From contig NZ_CP090347.1 of the NCBI RefSeq assembly GCF_021398715.1, positions 2,728,001 to 2,792,000 of the forward strand: a DNA stretch of 64,000 nucleotides, given 5' to 3'. Every line of letters begins with the position of its first letter. The stretch's first letter is position 1. The DNA is from Microbacterium binotii (GTDB taxonomy: Bacteria > Actinomycetota > Actinomycetes > Actinomycetales > Microbacteriaceae). The translations under genes were made by a program, and so were the position numbers. Shown here in pieces: positions 52,009 through 61,826 of this stretch. The notes under the pieces were generated by a model that had not been told where the DNA came from, ran no database searches, and saw only the letters and a program-made list of their open reading frames with translations.

Positions 52009-52680
52009 TCAGAGCTGGAGGCGGTACCCCATTCCGGTCTCGGTGAGCAGATGCACCGGGCGAGCGGGGTCCGCCTCCAGCTTCTTGCGCAACTGCGACA
52101 TGTAGAGGCGCAGATACCCCGAGTCATTGACGTTCTCGCTCGCCCAGATCTCCTTCAGCAGGCTCTGGCGCGTCACGAGCGCACCGGGATGCCGCGCGAG
52201 GAACTCCAGCATCCGCCACTCCGTGGGCGTCAGATGCACGCGCGCACCCGCGCGTGTGACCGTCTTCGTCGCCAGATCCAGCTCGATCTCCCCGAAGCGC
52301 ACGACAGGATCGTCGACGGATGCGGCGGCCCGCCGTCCGAGCGCGCGCAGCCGCGCCAGCAGCTCGTCGATCTGGAACGGCTTCGTCACGTAGTCGTCGG
52401 CGCCCGCATCCAGCGCGTCCACCTTGTCGGCGGACCCGGTGCGTCCGGAGACGACGATGATGGGCGCCGTCGTCCACCCGCGCAGCGCCTCGATCACCTG
52501 CACGCCGTCGAGATGCGGCATGCCGAGATCGAGCAGCACGATGTCGGGATGCGATTGCGCGGCCAGCGTGATCGCCGCCGCGCCGTCCGCGGCTGCCACC
52601 ACGTCGTAGCCGTGCGCGGCGAGCGTGATCCGCAGAGCCCGCACGAGCTGCGGGTCATCGTCGGCGACCAGGATCTTCAC
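52009..52680 (-). CDS. kdpE: KdpE response regulator
   Basis: 223 residues from a GTG at 52680 that overlaps the kdpD stop (GTGA). Receiver domain with ILVADDD, phospho-acceptor Asp in VLLDLGMP (about residue 51), and VTKPFQIDELL; then an OmpR-type winged helix (HLTPTEWRMLEFLARHPG, YLRLYMSQLRKKLE). It activates kdp transcription under low K+ or high osmolarity. Confidence 0.94.
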   Translation of the reverse strand: MKILVADDDPQLVRALRITLAAHGYDVVAAADGAAAITLAAQSHPDIVLLDLGMPHLDGVQVIEALRGWTTAPIIVVSGRTGSADKVDALDAGADDYVTKPFQIDELLARLRALGRRAAASVDDPVVRFGEIELDLATKTVTRAGARVHLTPTEWRMLEFLARHPGALVTRQSLLKEIWASENVNDSGYLRLYMSQLRKKLEADPARPVHLLTETGMGYRLQL

Positions 52681-55187
52681 GAGCCCATCCTCCCCGCGGA
52701 TGCGGCGTCCTCCGGCCACAGCGGCAGCGACACGACCATGGTGAGCCCGCCGCCGGGGGTGTCCTCCGCGGTGAGCGTGCCGCCCATCCCCTCCGCGAAG
52801 CCGCGCGACAGCGCGAGCCCGAGTCCGAGTCCGACCGTGTTGTCCGTGTCACCCAGCCGCTGGAAGGGTGCGAACATGTCGTCCCGACGCTCGGCCGGCA
52901 CGCCAGCACCCCGGTCGACGATGCGGATCTCGGCCCGCTCGCCGAGACTGCTCGTCGCCACCCGCACCCGGGCGTCCGGCGGCGAGTGGCGCGCGGCGTT
53001 CGCGAGCACGTTCACGATGACCCGCTGCAGCAGCACGGGGTCGGCGGCGATCGCCGGCAGAGCAGGATCGAGCGCGAGCTCCACCCTGCCGGGGCCGAGC
53101 CCCAACTCGTCGAGGGCGGCGAGGACGGAGCCGGCGGCATCCACCGGCGCGAGCGCGACCGCGAGCACGCCCGCCTCCACGCGACTCACGTCGAGCAGGT
53201 CGGTGACGAGGGCAGAAAGGGTCGCGAGGCTCTCCTCGGCGGTGTCGAGCAGCTCGCGCCGATCGGACGGACTCAGGTGCGCTCCCGCGGCGCGAAGGCC
53301 GCCGATGGCCGCAACCGCAGCGGCCAGCGGTCGGCGGAGGTCGTGGCTGACCGCGGAGAGCAGGGCCGTGCGCACCTGGTCGGTGGCGGCGAGCGCGTCG
53401 ACCTCCCGCGCCGCCGCCGACAGGTCGGTGTGCTCGAGGGCTGCGGCGAGCTGCGCGACGATCACTTCGAGCAGGCGCCGAGCCGACGCATCCGGGTCCG
53501 GTCCGTGCAGCTCGAGCACCGCATCGCCGACCGCGAGCGTCGTGAAGTCGCCGCCGCGCACCGGCTCACCATCGGTGGCGATGACCTCGCCGTCGGCGGC
53601 GAGCAGGCGCACCCCGGCGAGTCCGAACGCCTCGCGCGTACGGGTGACGAGGGCGGGAACCGCGCTCTCGCCGCGCAGCACGGATCCGGCCACCGTGGCC
53701 AGCAGCTCCGACTCCGCCGCGGCTCGTTCCGCACGGCGGGTGCGTCGGGCGGCCTGGTCGACGATGTAGCTGACGAGGATCGCGATCACGACGTAGAGGC
53801 CCAGGGCGAGCGCGTGCAACGGGTGCGCGATCGACACGGTGAAGGTCGGCGCGACGAAGAGGAAGTCCAGCGTCAGCCCCGAAAGGACCGCCGCGAACAG
53901 CGCGGGCCAGATACCGCCCACGAGGGCGACCACCACCACGAGCAGCTGGAACGCGAGCACGTCGGAGGTGATCGACTCGTCACTGCGGAAAGCGAACAGC
54001 ACCGCCGACAGCAGCGGCCCCACAGTCAGCGCGATCACGAAGCCGAGGATGCGGCGCTTGACGCTCAACGCTCCTCGCTGCACCGAGGGCAGCCGCATCC
54101 GTCCGCCGGCGGCGGCGTGGCTCACGATGTGCACGTCGATGTCGCCCGAGAGCCGGATGACGGTCGCCCCGATGCCGGGGCCGGTGGCCGCTGCGGCCCA
54201 CCGGGAGCGGCGGCTGACGCCGATGACGAGCTGGCTCGCGTTCACGGAACGGGCGAAGTCGACGAGGGCGCGCGGGACGTCGTCGCCGACGAGTTGGTGG
54301 TAGGTGCCGCCGAGGGATTCGACAAGCGCCCGCTGCTGTGCGAGCGCGCCCGGCGTCGCGCGGCGCAGGCCCTCCGCGCTGGAGACGTGCACCGCCAGGA
54401 GCTCACCGCCGGCGGAGCGAGCCGCGATCCTGGCGCCTCGGCGAAGCAGCGTCTCCCCCTCCGGGCCCCCGGTGAGTGCGACGACCACCCGCTCGCGCGT
54501 CTGCCACGTGCCGCGGATGTCGTGCGCGCTCCGGTAGTCCTTCAGGGCGCTGTCGACCTCGTCTGCGAGCCAGAGCAGCGCGAGCTCGCGCAGCGCCGTG
54601 AGGTTGCCGAGGCGGAAGTAGTTGGACAGCGCCGCATCCACTCGTTCGGCGGGATAGACGAGCCCGGCCGACAGCCTGTCCCGCAGCGACTGCGGCGCGA
54701 GGTCGACCACCTCGACCTGGTCGGCGCCGCGGATGACCGTGTCGGGCACGGTCTCGCGCTGTGCGACGCCGGTGATCTGCTCCACCACGTCGCCGAGCGA
54801 GGCGATGTGCTGCACGTTGACCGTGGTGATCACGTCGATACCCGCCGCGAGCACCTCCTCGACGTCCTGCCAGCGCTTCTCGTTCCGCGATCCCGGGGCG
54901 TTCGTGTGGGCGAGCTCGTCGATGAGCGCGACGTCGGGATGCCGGGCGATGACCGCGTCCACATCCATCTCGTCGAGCTCGACGCCCCGATGCGCCCACT
55001 GCCGTCTGGGGATCTGTGCGAGCGCCTCGGCCTGCTGCGCCGTGGCGGCGCGGCCGTGGGTCTCGACGACGGCGATGATGACGTCGCCGCCCTCTTGGGC
55101 GAGTCTCGCGCCCTCGCGCAGCATCTGGAACGTCTTGCCGACGCCCGGCGCCGCGCCCAGCAGCACGCGCAGCCTCCCGCGCTTCAT
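52677..55187 (-). CDS. kdpD: KdpD sensor kinase
   Basis: 836 residues. The N-terminal KdpD domain has Walker A GAAPGVGKTFQML (11-23) and VALIDELAHTNAPG; a universal-stress domain (about 225-360) follows, then four membrane helices (about 375-480), a GAF-like region, HisKA with SAVSHDLRRPLAAAV and an ATPase domain (NVLANAARHSPPDA, GLGLGLALSRGFAEGMGG). It senses K+ limitation and phosphorylates KdpE. It is separated from kdpC by about 200 bp of hairpin repeats, so it may have its own promoter. Confidence 0.95.
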   Translation of the reverse strand: MKRGRLRVLLGAAPGVGKTFQMLREGARLAQEGGDVIIAVVETHGRAATAQQAEALAQIPRRQWAHRGVELDEMDVDAVIARHPDVALIDELAHTNAPGSRNEKRWQDVEEVLAAGIDVITTVNVQHIASLGDVVEQITGVAQRETVPDTVIRGADQVEVVDLAPQSLRDRLSAGLVYPAERVDAALSNYFRLGNLTALRELALLWLADEVDSALKDYRSAHDIRGTWQTRERVVVALTGGPEGETLLRRGARIAARSAGGELLAVHVSSAEGLRRATPGALAQQRALVESLGGTYHQLVGDDVPRALVDFARSVNASQLVIGVSRRSRWAAAATGPGIGATVIRLSGDIDVHIVSHAAAGGRMRLPSVQRGALSVKRRILGFVIALTVGPLLSAVLFAFRSDESITSDVLAFQLLVVVVALVGGIWPALFAAVLSGLTLDFLFVAPTFTVSIAHPLHALALGLYVVIAILVSYIVDQAARRTRRAERAAAESELLATVAGSVLRGESAVPALVTRTREAFGLAGVRLLAADGEVIATDGEPVRGGDFTTLAVGDAVLELHGPDPDASARRLLEVIVAQLAAALEHTDLSAAAREVDALAATDQVRTALLSAVSHDLRRPLAAAVAAIGGLRAAGAHLSPSDRRELLDTAEESLATLSALVTDLLDVSRVEAGVLAVALAPVDAAGSVLAALDELGLGPGRVELALDPALPAIAADPVLLQRVIVNVLANAARHSPPDARVRVATSSLGERAEIRIVDRGAGVPAERRDDMFAPFQRLGDTDNTVGLGLGLALSRGFAEGMGGTLTAEDTPGGGLTMVVSLPLWPEDAASAGRMGS

Positions 55188-55237
55188 GCCCTCACCCTAA
55201 TCTTCCCTGCCCCGCCTGCTGATCTCCGGACAGCCGC

Positions 55238-55348
55238 TTCCCCTGTCACAGATCGAGCCTCAGCCGTGGATCTGAGACAGGGGAACATGACCCCCACCCG
55301 CTCGCCTGTCACAGATCGAACCGCGAGCGTCGATCTGTGACAGGCGAG
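55238..55348. repeat. Two tandem CTGTCACAGATC hairpins
   Basis: Hairpin 1 (55238-55285) has 17-nt arms with a single A-A mismatch; hairpin 2 (55301-55348) has perfect 19-bp arms, CTCGCCTGTCACAGATCGA and its complement. A third half-site, GACAGGCGAGC, begins at 55356. The core CTGTCACAGATCGA is common to both. It lies between kdpC and kdpD. Confidence 0.85.
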
Positions 55349-55385
55349 CAGGGCCGACAGGCGAGCGGGACCACGCATGGCCGGG

Positions 55386-55994
55386 TCACGGCTTCAGTGC
55401 GTCGAGGGCGAGGTTCAGCTCGAGCACGTTCACCCGCGGCTCGCCCAGGTACCCGAGGTCGGATCCGGTCGTGTGCGCCGCGACGAGCGTCCGCACTTCC
55501 CCCTCCTCGAGCCCACGTGCGCGGGCGACGCGGGCCACCTGCAGCGCCGCGTAGGCGGGGCTGATGTGCGGGTCGAGTCCGGACCCGGATGCGGTGAGCG
55601 CGTCGACCGGGACGGATGCGGGGTCGACGCCCTCGAGCTCGGCGACCGCCTGCCGACGCTCGGCGATCGAGGCGACCAGGTCGGGGTTCTCGGGGCCCAG
55701 GTTGGACCCCGACGATGCGGCCCCGTCGTAGCCGTCGCCCGCGGCCGACGGCCGCGACTGGAAGTACTGCGGCAGCGCGGCGCCGTCGGCATCCGTGAAC
55801 GACTGGCCGATCAGGGCGCTGCCCACGACCGTGCCCGCAGCATCCGTCACGAGCGAACCGTTCGCCTGCGCGGGCAGGGCGAGCTGGCCGATGCCCGTGA
55901 TGAGCGCGGTGTAGCCGACACCGAGGACGAGGGTCGCGGCGAGCAGGGCACGCACGGCGACGCCGGACTGGCGGAGGGCGGAACGAAGGGACAT
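55386..55994 (-). CDS. kdpC: KdpC subunit of K+-transporting ATPase
   Basis: 202 residues, one N-terminal helix (about 12-34) and an extracytoplasmic domain with GSALIGQSFTD, YFQSRPSAAGDGYD, SSGSNLGPENPDL and VDALTASGSGLDPHISP, all diagnostic of KdpC. It stabilises the KdpFABC complex. It starts 21 bp after the kdpB stop. Confidence 0.96.
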   Translation of the reverse strand: MSLRSALRQSGVAVRALLAATLVLGVGYTALITGIGQLALPAQANGSLVTDAAGTVVGSALIGQSFTDADGAALPQYFQSRPSAAGDGYDGAASSGSNLGPENPDLVASIAERRQAVAELEGVDPASVPVDALTASGSGLDPHISPAYAALQVARVARARGLEEGEVRTLVAAHTTGSDLGYLGEPRVNVLELNLALDALKP

Positions 55995-56015
55995 GGTGTC
56001 GTCTCCAGAGAGGGC

Positions 56016-58184
56016 TCAGAAGCCCGGGATGAGGCTCACGACGAGGTCGATGAGCTTGATGCCGACGAACGGGGCGATCACGCCGCCGAGTCCGTAGATG
56101 AGGAGGTTGCGGCTGAGCACCTGCGATGCGGATGCGGGCCGGTACCTCACGCCGCGCAGGGCGAGCGGGATGAGGAAGACGATCACGATCGCGTTGAAGA
56201 TGATCGCGCTCGTGACGGCGGATGCCGGCGAGCTGAGCTGCATGACGTTCAGGGCCGCGAGGCCGGGGAACACCCCCATGAACATCGCCGGGATGATCGC
56301 GAAGTACTTGGCGACGTCGTTCGCGAGCGAGAACGTGGTGAGGGCGCCGCGGGTGATGAGCAGCTGCTTGCCGATGCGCACGATGTCGATCAGCTTGGTC
56401 GGGTCGCTGTCGAGGTCGACCATGTTGCCGGCCTCCTTCGCCGCGGACGTCCCCGTGTTCATCGCGACACCCACATCCGCCTGCGCGAGAGCGGGCGCGT
56501 CGTTCGTGCCGTCACCGGTCATGGCGACGAGGTTGCCGCCGGCCTGCTCCTTGCGGATGAGGGCCAGCTTGTCCTCGGGGGTCGCCTCCGCGAGGTAGTC
56601 GTCGACACCGGCCTCGGCGGCGATCGCCCGCGCGGTCAGCGGGTTGTCGCCCGTGATCATCACGGTGCGGATGCCCATGGACCGCAGCTCGTCGAAACGT
56701 TCGCGCAGCCCCTCCTTGACGATGTCCTTGAGGTGGATGACGCCCAGGATGCGGGTGCCGGCGGCATCCGCCACGGCGACGACGAGCGGAGTGCCGCCCG
56801 CGGTCGAGATCGCCTCCACCTCGCTGGTCAGCTGCGCCCTGGTGGCCGTGGCGAGCACGCTCCCCTCGGACTCGACCCACGCGGTGACCGCCGAGGCCGC
56901 TCCCTTGCGGATGCGGGTGCCGTCGGCGAGGTCGAGCCCGCTCATCCGGGTCTGCGCGGTGAAGGGGACGACGACCGCGCCCTCGGGCTCGGCAGCGTCG
57001 ATGCCCTGGCCGCGGGCGAGGTCGACGATCGAGGTGCCCTCGGGCGTCGGGTCGGCGAGCGAGGAGAGGGCGGCGGTGCGCGCCAGCTCCTCCGCGTCGA
57101 TCTGGGGCAGCGCGACGAACGCGGTGGCACGACGGTTGCCATAGGTGATGGTGCCGGTCTTGTCGAGCAGCAGCGTCGTGACGTCGCCGGCCGCCTCGAC
57201 CGCACGCCCCGACATCGCGAGCACGTTGCGCTGCACGAGACGGTCCATGCCGGCGATGCCGATCGCGGACAGGAGCGCGCCGATCGTGGTCGGGATGAGG
57301 CAGACCAGCAGCGCCACGAGAACCGGCACCGACACGGGAGCTGCGGCGTAGGAGGCGATCGGGTTCAACGTCAGGACGACGATCACGAAGACGATCGACA
57401 GGCTTGCGAGCAGGATGTTGAGGGCGATCTCATTGGGCGTCTTCTGGCGCGAGGCGCCCTCGACGAGCGCGATCATGCGGTCGACGAAGGTCTCGCCGGG
57501 GCGCGACGTGATACGCACGACGATGCGGTCGCTGAGCACCCGGGTGCCGCCGGTGACGGCGCTGCGGTCGCCGCCGGATTCGCGGACCACCGGCGCGGAT
57601 TCGCCCGTGATGGCCGACTCGTCGACCGTCGCGATCCCCCACACGATGTCGCCGTCGCCGGGGATGAGCTCGCCCGCGGCCACGACGACGACATCGCCGA
57701 GCGTCAGCTCGCTCGAGGCCACCTCGGTCGTCGCCGTCTTCTCGGCCGCGCGGTCGCGCTCGGGATCGTAGGTGAGGAGACGGTGGGCCATCGTGCTCGT
57801 GCGGGTCGAGCGCAGCGCCTGCGCCTGTGCCTTGCCGCGCCCCTCCGCAACCGCCTCGGCGAGGTTCGCGAAGATCACGGTCAGCCACAGCCACAGCGCG
57901 ATGCCCCAGGTGAAGCCGAAGGGCACGGCCGAGCCGCCGGTGCTCTCCGGGCCGCCCAGGAAGGGCTCCGCGATCGCGATGAGGGTCGTGAGAGCGGCGC
58001 CGACCCACACGAGGAACATGACCGGGTTGCGCCACAGCGCGGCCGGGTTGAGTTTGGCGAGTGCGCCGGGCAGCGCCTCGGCGAGCTGCGCGATCCCGAA
58101 GGCGCGACGGGGCCCCCGCGCGCCGGGGGAATCCTCAGACTCGATCGGACGGGTGAGATCGGGGGATGCGGGAAGTCGGGACAT
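56016..58184 (-). CDS. kdpB: KdpB P-type ATPase subunit
   Basis: 722 residues from the ATG at 58184. P-type ATPase landmarks: ITGESAPV (actuator loop), [13 protein letters not shown] with the phosphorylated aspartate, [10 protein letters not shown], and [19 protein letters not shown]. Seven membrane helices. It energises K+ uptake through KdpA. It starts two bases after the kdpA stop. Confidence 0.97.
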   Translation of the reverse strand: MSRLPASPDLTRPIESEDSPGARGPRRAFGIAQLAEALPGALAKLNPAALWRNPVMFLVWVGAALTTLIAIAEPFLGGPESTGGSAVPFGFTWGIALWLWLTVIFANLAEAVAEGRGKAQAQALRSTRTSTMAHRLLTYDPERDRAAEKTATTEVASSELTLGDVVVVAAGELIPGDGDIVWGIATVDESAITGESAPVVRESGGDRSAVTGGTRVLSDRIVVRITSRPGETFVDRMIALVEGASRQKTPNEIALNILLASLSIVFVIVVLTLNPIASYAAAPVSVPVLVALLVCLIPTTIGALLSAIGIAGMDRLVQRNVLAMSGRAVEAAGDVTTLLLDKTGTITYGNRRATAFVALPQIDAEELARTAALSSLADPTPEGTSIVDLARGQGIDAAEPEGAVVVPFTAQTRMSGLDLADGTRIRKGAASAVTAWVESEGSVLATATRAQLTSEVEAISTAGGTPLVVAVADAAGTRILGVIHLKDIVKEGLRERFDELRSMGIRTVMITGDNPLTARAIAAEAGVDDYLAEATPEDKLALIRKEQAGGNLVAMTGDGTNDAPALAQADVGVAMNTGTSAAKEAGNMVDLDSDPTKLIDIVRIGKQLLITRGALTTFSLANDVAKYFAIIPAMFMGVFPGLAALNVMQLSSPASAVTSAIIFNAIVIVFLIPLALRGVRYRPASASQVLSRNLLIYGLGGVIAPFVGIKLIDLVVSLIPGF

Positions 58185-58186
58185 GG

Positions 58187-59869
58187 TCACAGAAGCCCTT
58201 CCGCCAGGGGACCCAGCGTGAGAACGGGGAAATAGGTGAGTGCGGTGATGAGCACGCTCACGACCACGAGGAGACCGACGAACTGCGGCCGGTGAGTCGG
58301 AAGGGTGCCGGAGGTACCCGGAATGCGCTCCTGCGCGGCGAGCGAGCCCGCCAGTGCCAGCACCAGCACGATCGGGATGAAGCGGCCGAGCAGCATCACG
58401 ACGCCGAGCGCGGTGTTCAGCCACGGGGTGTTCGCAGTGAGACCGGCGAACGCGGAGCCGTTGTTGTTGGCCGCCGAGGTGAACGCGTAGAGCACCTCGC
58501 TGAAGCCGTGCAGTCCGGGGTTGAGGATCGAGGTGGACTCGACGTCGTCGCGCACACCCGGCACCGAGAAGCTCAGCGCGGTGCCGGCGAGCACGAGAAC
58601 GGGGGTCACGAGGATGTACAGGCTCGCGAGCTTGATCTCGCTCGGCCCGATCCTCTTGCCGAGGTATTCGGGGGTCCGACCCACCAGGAGACCGCCGATG
58701 AACACCGCGATCACGGCGAGGATCAGCATCCCGTACAGGCCCGATCCGACACCGCCCGGTGCCACCTCGCCGAGCATCATGTTGATCATCGTCATGGCGC
58801 CGCCGCCGGCCGTGAAGGAGTCGTGCATCGAGTCGACGGCGCCCGTGGACGTGACGGTCGTGGAGGTGGCGAACAGGGTGGAGGCCCAGATGCCGAACCG
58901 CGTCTCCTTGCCTTCCATCGCGCCGCCGGCGAGCTGCGGCGCGCTGCCGAAGCCCTGCACTTCGAACCAGGTGAGCAGCGAGAGCGAGACGGCGAACAGC
59001 GTTCCCATCACCGCGAGGATCGCGTAGCCCTGGCGGTCGTCACCCACCATCCGACCGAAGGCGCGAGGCAGGGAGACGGGGATCACGAGCATCAGGAAGA
59101 TCTCGAAGAGGTTGGTCCACGGCGTCGGGTTCTCGAACGGATGCGCCGAGTTGGCGTTGAAGAAGCCGCCACCGTTCGTGCCGAGCTCCTTGATGGCCTC
59201 CTGCGAGGCCACGGGACCGCCGGGAAGGTTCTGCACCGCACCGCTGATGGTGTCGACGGGGGTGAAGCCCGAGACGTTCTGCACGACGCCGCCGATGATC
59301 AGCACGATCGCCGCGACGATCGCGAGCGGCAGCAGGATGCGGCCGATACCGCGCACGAGGTCGACCCAGAAGTTGCCGATCGTTGCGGATCCGCGCCGCG
59401 CGAAGCCACGCACGAGGGCGACGGCGACGGCGAGTCCGACGGCCGCCGAGAGGAAGTTCTGCACGGCCAGACCCGCGAACTGCACGGTGTAGCCGAGGGT
59501 GGCCTCGGGCGAGTACGACTGCCAGTTCGTGTTGGTGACGAAGGAGACGGCGGTGTTGAAGGCGAGCCCCTCCGGCACCGCGGGAAGGCCCAGTGCGTAA
59601 GGAAGGAACTGCTGCGTGCGCTGCAGGAGGTACACCAGCAGCACACCGGCCGCTGAGAAGATCAGGACGCCGCGGGCGTACGCCTGCCAGCTCTGTTCCG
59701 CCTCGGTGTCGACGCCGATCACGCGATAGACGCCGCGTTCGATCCGGGCGTGCCGGGGCGAGGTGAAGACGAAGGCGACGAGATCGCCGAGCGGCCGATA
59801 GGCGAGCCCGAGCGCCACCAGCAGGGTCGCGATCTGGAGGATGCCGAAGGTGATCGATTCCGCATCCAT
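58187..59869 (-). CDS. kdpA: KdpA K+-translocating subunit
   Basis: 560 residues, ten or more helices with four selectivity-filter repeats: [50 protein letters not shown] and [14 protein letters not shown]. This is the K+ channel-like subunit. Its start codon overlaps the kdpF stop by one base. Confidence 0.97.
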   Translation of the reverse strand: MDAESITFGILQIATLLVALGLAYRPLGDLVAFVFTSPRHARIERGVYRVIGVDTEAEQSWQAYARGVLIFSAAGVLLVYLLQRTQQFLPYALGLPAVPEGLAFNTAVSFVTNTNWQSYSPEATLGYTVQFAGLAVQNFLSAAVGLAVAVALVRGFARRGSATIGNFWVDLVRGIGRILLPLAIVAAIVLIIGGVVQNVSGFTPVDTISGAVQNLPGGPVASQEAIKELGTNGGGFFNANSAHPFENPTPWTNLFEIFLMLVIPVSLPRAFGRMVGDDRQGYAILAVMGTLFAVSLSLLTWFEVQGFGSAPQLAGGAMEGKETRFGIWASTLFATSTTVTSTGAVDSMHDSFTAGGGAMTMINMMLGEVAPGGVGSGLYGMLILAVIAVFIGGLLVGRTPEYLGKRIGPSEIKLASLYILVTPVLVLAGTALSFSVPGVRDDVESTSILNPGLHGFSEVLYAFTSAANNNGSAFAGLTANTPWLNTALGVVMLLGRFIPIVLVLALAGSLAAQERIPGTSGTLPTHRPQFVGLLVVVSVLITALTYFPVLTLGPLAEGLL

Positions 59870-59958
59870 CAGAACTTCTCCGGCCGCACGAGCGCGATCA
59901 CGAGGTAGACGACGGCCGCGACGGCGAGGGCTGCGGCGACGAGGGAGATGACGATCAT
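59869..59958 (-). CDS. kdpF: KdpF small subunit
   Basis: 29 residues, one helix followed by the conserved end LVRPEKF. It stabilises the complex in the membrane. The ATG overlaps the stop of the 46-residue ORF upstream. Confidence 0.9.
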   Translation of the reverse strand: MIVISLVAAALAVAAVVYLVIALVRPEKF

Positions 59959-60095
59959 GCGCGCTCGCTCCGGGTGGCGCCGGCCGGCCGGGTGGACGCG
60001 CGGTCGCCCGCCTGCAGGGCGTCGACCGCCTTCAGCACGAGGGCGACGAGCGCGAAGAGCGCGAGCGTCGCGAGGACGTAGACGAGATCGAGCAC
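59955..60095 (-). CDS. 46-residue membrane peptide at the head of the kdp operon
   Basis: Starts at a GTG (60095) with GGAGAG 5 nt upstream and ends in ATGA shared with kdpF. The product [20 protein letters not shown] continues KAVDAL and a basic, polar tail of about 20 residues. It looks like a second KdpF-like helix. It could be a leader that couples translation of kdpF or an extra subunit. Confidence 0.65.
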   Translation of the reverse strand: MLDLVYVLATLALFALVALVLKAVDALQAGDRASTRPAGATRSERA

Positions 60096-60198
60096 GGGAC
60101 TCTCCAGGGAACAGGCCGCGCGGTCGGCGCGGGCGCCCCGCTCGGGGCACTCGTCGATCGAACGCCCGCGATGACGCGCGTCTTGTCGTCCTTACGGA

Positions 60199-60221
60199 AT
60201 CCGAACGGTCGGCGTTCGGAT
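60199..60221. promoter_or_regulatory. Inverted repeat ATCCGAAC-N7-GTTCGGAT upstream of kdp
   Basis: A perfect 8-bp inverted repeat about 104 bp before the first kdp start codon. It is a candidate KdpE site or other operator; no consensus for actinobacterial KdpE is available to me to confirm. Confidence 0.4.
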
Positions 60222-60287
60222 CCTCACGCCCTCCTCATCCCGGTGCGCGGCTCGTCGACACCCCTGTCGGGGCAGGACCGCGTGCCC

Positions 60288-60293
60288 TAGGGT
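60288..60293 (+). promoter_or_regulatory. -10 box TAGGGT, leaderless type
   Basis: TAGGGT ends 7 nt before the ATG at 60301. Confidence 0.45.
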
Positions 60294-60300
60294 GTGGCGC

Positions 60301-60618
60301 ATGATCATCGTCACGACGAACGACGTCCCCGGTCGCACGATCACCGAGGTGCACGGCGAGGTCTTCGGCCTCACCGTGCGCTCGCGTCACATCGGCTCGA
60401 ACATCGGCGCCTCGTTCAAGGCCCTCGCCGGCGGCGAGCTGAAGGGCATCACCGAGCTGTTGCAGCAGACGCGCACCGAGGCGCTGTCACGCCTCGCGGC
60501 GGAGGCGCAGCAGAAGGGCGGGAATGCCGTCGTGGCCTTCCGGTTCGAGACGAACGACTACGGCGACACGGGCGGCGTCGAGGTCTGCGCCTACGGCACG
60601 GCCGTAACGATCGCCTGA
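60301..60618 (+). CDS. YbjQ/UPF0145 family protein
   Basis: 105 residues matching the YbjQ family: VTTNDVPGRTITEVHGEVFG, then SFKALAGGELKGITELLQQTR and AEAQQKGGNAVVAFRFET. The family forms pentameric rings of unknown function and is sometimes called heavy-metal-binding. It is a single leaderless-type gene diverging from kdp. Confidence 0.9.
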   Translation: MIIVTTNDVPGRTITEVHGEVFGLTVRSRHIGSNIGASFKALAGGELKGITELLQQTRTEALSRLAAEAQQKGGNAVVAFRFETNDYGDTGGVEVCAYGTAVTIA

Positions 60619-60622
60619 GTCG

Positions 60623-60892
60623 TCAGATGTTCGCGTCGGCGTAGGACGCCGCCTCGAGCACAGCCTTGGCGTCATCGAGGCGCGCGAAGACACCGCGGCA
60701 CGTGCCGAGCCCGTCGACGGCTTCGAAACCGTTCGCCTTCTCGGTCACCGTGCCCACGAACGCGGACGCGGTGCTGGCGACGTGGAGACCGTCTTCGACG
60801 TGCACCCACAGCGCCCGCGGAGCCGCATCGGGCGCCTGTCGGATCAACGTGTGAGCTTCCACATCGGAGATTCTGCGCCGCCCCTCCGACAT
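60623..60892 (-). CDS. Hypothetical protein
   Basis: 89 residues with no recognised family. It reads as alternating strands and helices (LWVHVEDGLHVASTASAF, then a C-terminal helix DDAKAVLEAASYADA). It converges with the ybjQ-like gene 4 bp away. Coding likely from codon use. Confidence 0.5.
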   Translation of the reverse strand: MSEGRRRISDVEAHTLIRQAPDAAPRALWVHVEDGLHVASTASAFVGTVTEKANGFEAVDGLGTCRGVFARLDDAKAVLEAASYADANI

Positions 60893-60954
60893 CGGAGTGC
60901 CCCTGGCAGGGACGCAGGCGATCTGCTAGTCACGGGATGCACAGAGGAGGCGAC

Positions 60955-61452
60955 ATGTCAGAGGACGCACGGGATGCCGTACCGGGTGACGGCCGCGACG
61001 AGAGCGCGAACGAACGGGCGGATCGCAACTGGGACGAGCTCATGCAGGAGCTGCGCGTGATGCAGACCGGCACGCAGATCCTGACCGGGTTCCTGCTCGC
61101 CGTCGCCTTCCAGCCCCGCTTCGCGGACCTCGACGCGCTCCAGGTCGCGCTCTACATCTCGCTCGTCGTCCTCGCAGGCCTGTCGACCCTTCTCGCACTG
61201 GCCCCCGTCACCCTGCACCGGACCGTCTTCGCCCGCCGGATGAAGCCGGCCCTCGTGAGGGTCGGCGCGCGCATCGTCGCGATCGATCTCGCCGTCATCG
61301 CCGTGCTCAGTGTCGGTGTCACGGCTCTCATCGTGGATGTCGCGCTCGGCCGGACGGCAGGAGCAGTGGCGCTGATCGTGGGCGCTGTGCTCGTCGTAGG
61401 CCTCTGGGTCGTGCTGCCCCGTCGGTTCCGCCGTGGGGACCACAGTAGTTAA
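60955..61452 (+). CDS. DUF6328-type membrane protein
   Basis: 165 residues from the ATG at 60955 with AGGAGG 4 nt upstream. A charged N-terminus (DGRDESANERADRNWDELMQ) precedes four helices. The segment ELRVMQTGTQILTGFLLAVA and the FQPRF turn are family markers. Function unknown; common in actinobacteria. Confidence 0.8.
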   Translation: MSEDARDAVPGDGRDESANERADRNWDELMQELRVMQTGTQILTGFLLAVAFQPRFADLDALQVALYISLVVLAGLSTLLALAPVTLHRTVFARRMKPALVRVGARIVAIDLAVIAVLSVGVTALIVDVALGRTAGAVALIVGAVLVVGLWVVLPRRFRRGDHSS

Positions 61453-61476
61453 GCTAGTTAAAGAGAATTAGTTAAG
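61446..61476. promoter_or_regulatory. Three TAGTTAA direct repeats
   Basis: TAGTTAAG (61446), TAGTTAAA (61455) and TAGTTAAG (61469) lie just upstream of the DUF7882-type gene; the third covers the -35 position. The same heptamer occurs in the marR promoter at 62271-62277, suggesting a shared operator. Confidence 0.55.
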
Positions 61477-61490
61477 CGCTCTCCCGGCGT

Positions 61491-61496
61491 TACCTT
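61491..61496 (+). promoter_or_regulatory. -10 box TACCTT, leaderless type
   Basis: TACCTT ends 6 nt before the ATG at 61503. Confidence 0.45.
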
Positions 61497-61502
61497 AGGG
61501 CA

Positions 61503-61826
61503 ATGGGCCAATTGCTTTACGACGGCGGGAGCCAGTCTTTCGACATCGATGACCGTGCCCTCGCACATCTGCGCCTCGTCTTCATGAACAAGCTGCGCCG
61601 CGGCGAGCCGTTCCTGCTGCACCTGGCCGACACGAGCGGCATCGGCACCCGCAGCCTCTGGGTGCACCCGGGCATCTCACTGGTCTTCGCCTTCTACGGC
61701 AGCCGCAACCCGGCCCTCAACCGGGAGTGGCTGGACGCCATGATGGCCGAGGCCAACGGGCCTCACGGCCTGACGCTGTCGCCAGAGCCGGCGGTCAGCG
61801 ACACTCCGCATCGACAGCCTGCGTGA
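61503..61826 (+). CDS. DUF7882-type small protein
   Basis: 107 residues of a family frequent in Microbacteriaceae: LLYDGGSQSFDIDDRALAHL at the start, then FMNKLRRGEPFLLHL, RSLWVHPGISLVFAFYGSR and LNREWLDAMM. Function unknown. Its last 32 bp overlap the 3' end of the convergent marR gene, and its promoter carries TAGTTAA repeats also present at marR, so the two probably form a regulatory pair. Confidence 0.8.
   Translation: MGQLLYDGGSQSFDIDDRALAHLRLVFMNKLRRGEPFLLHLADTSGIGTRSLWVHPGISLVFAFYGSRNPALNREWLDAMMAEANGPHGLTLSPEPAVSDTPHRQPA

Noticed and set aside
55377..58235. A 952-codon open frame on the plus strand
   Set aside because: It is antisense to kdpC and kdpB, which are unmistakable. The product is a low-complexity Arg/Gly/Asp/His mix typical of shadow frames in GC-rich DNA.
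60096..60290. Possible c-di-AMP (ydaO) riboswitch before kdp
   Set aside because: Only an inverted repeat is clear; the conserved ydaO core elements were not found.
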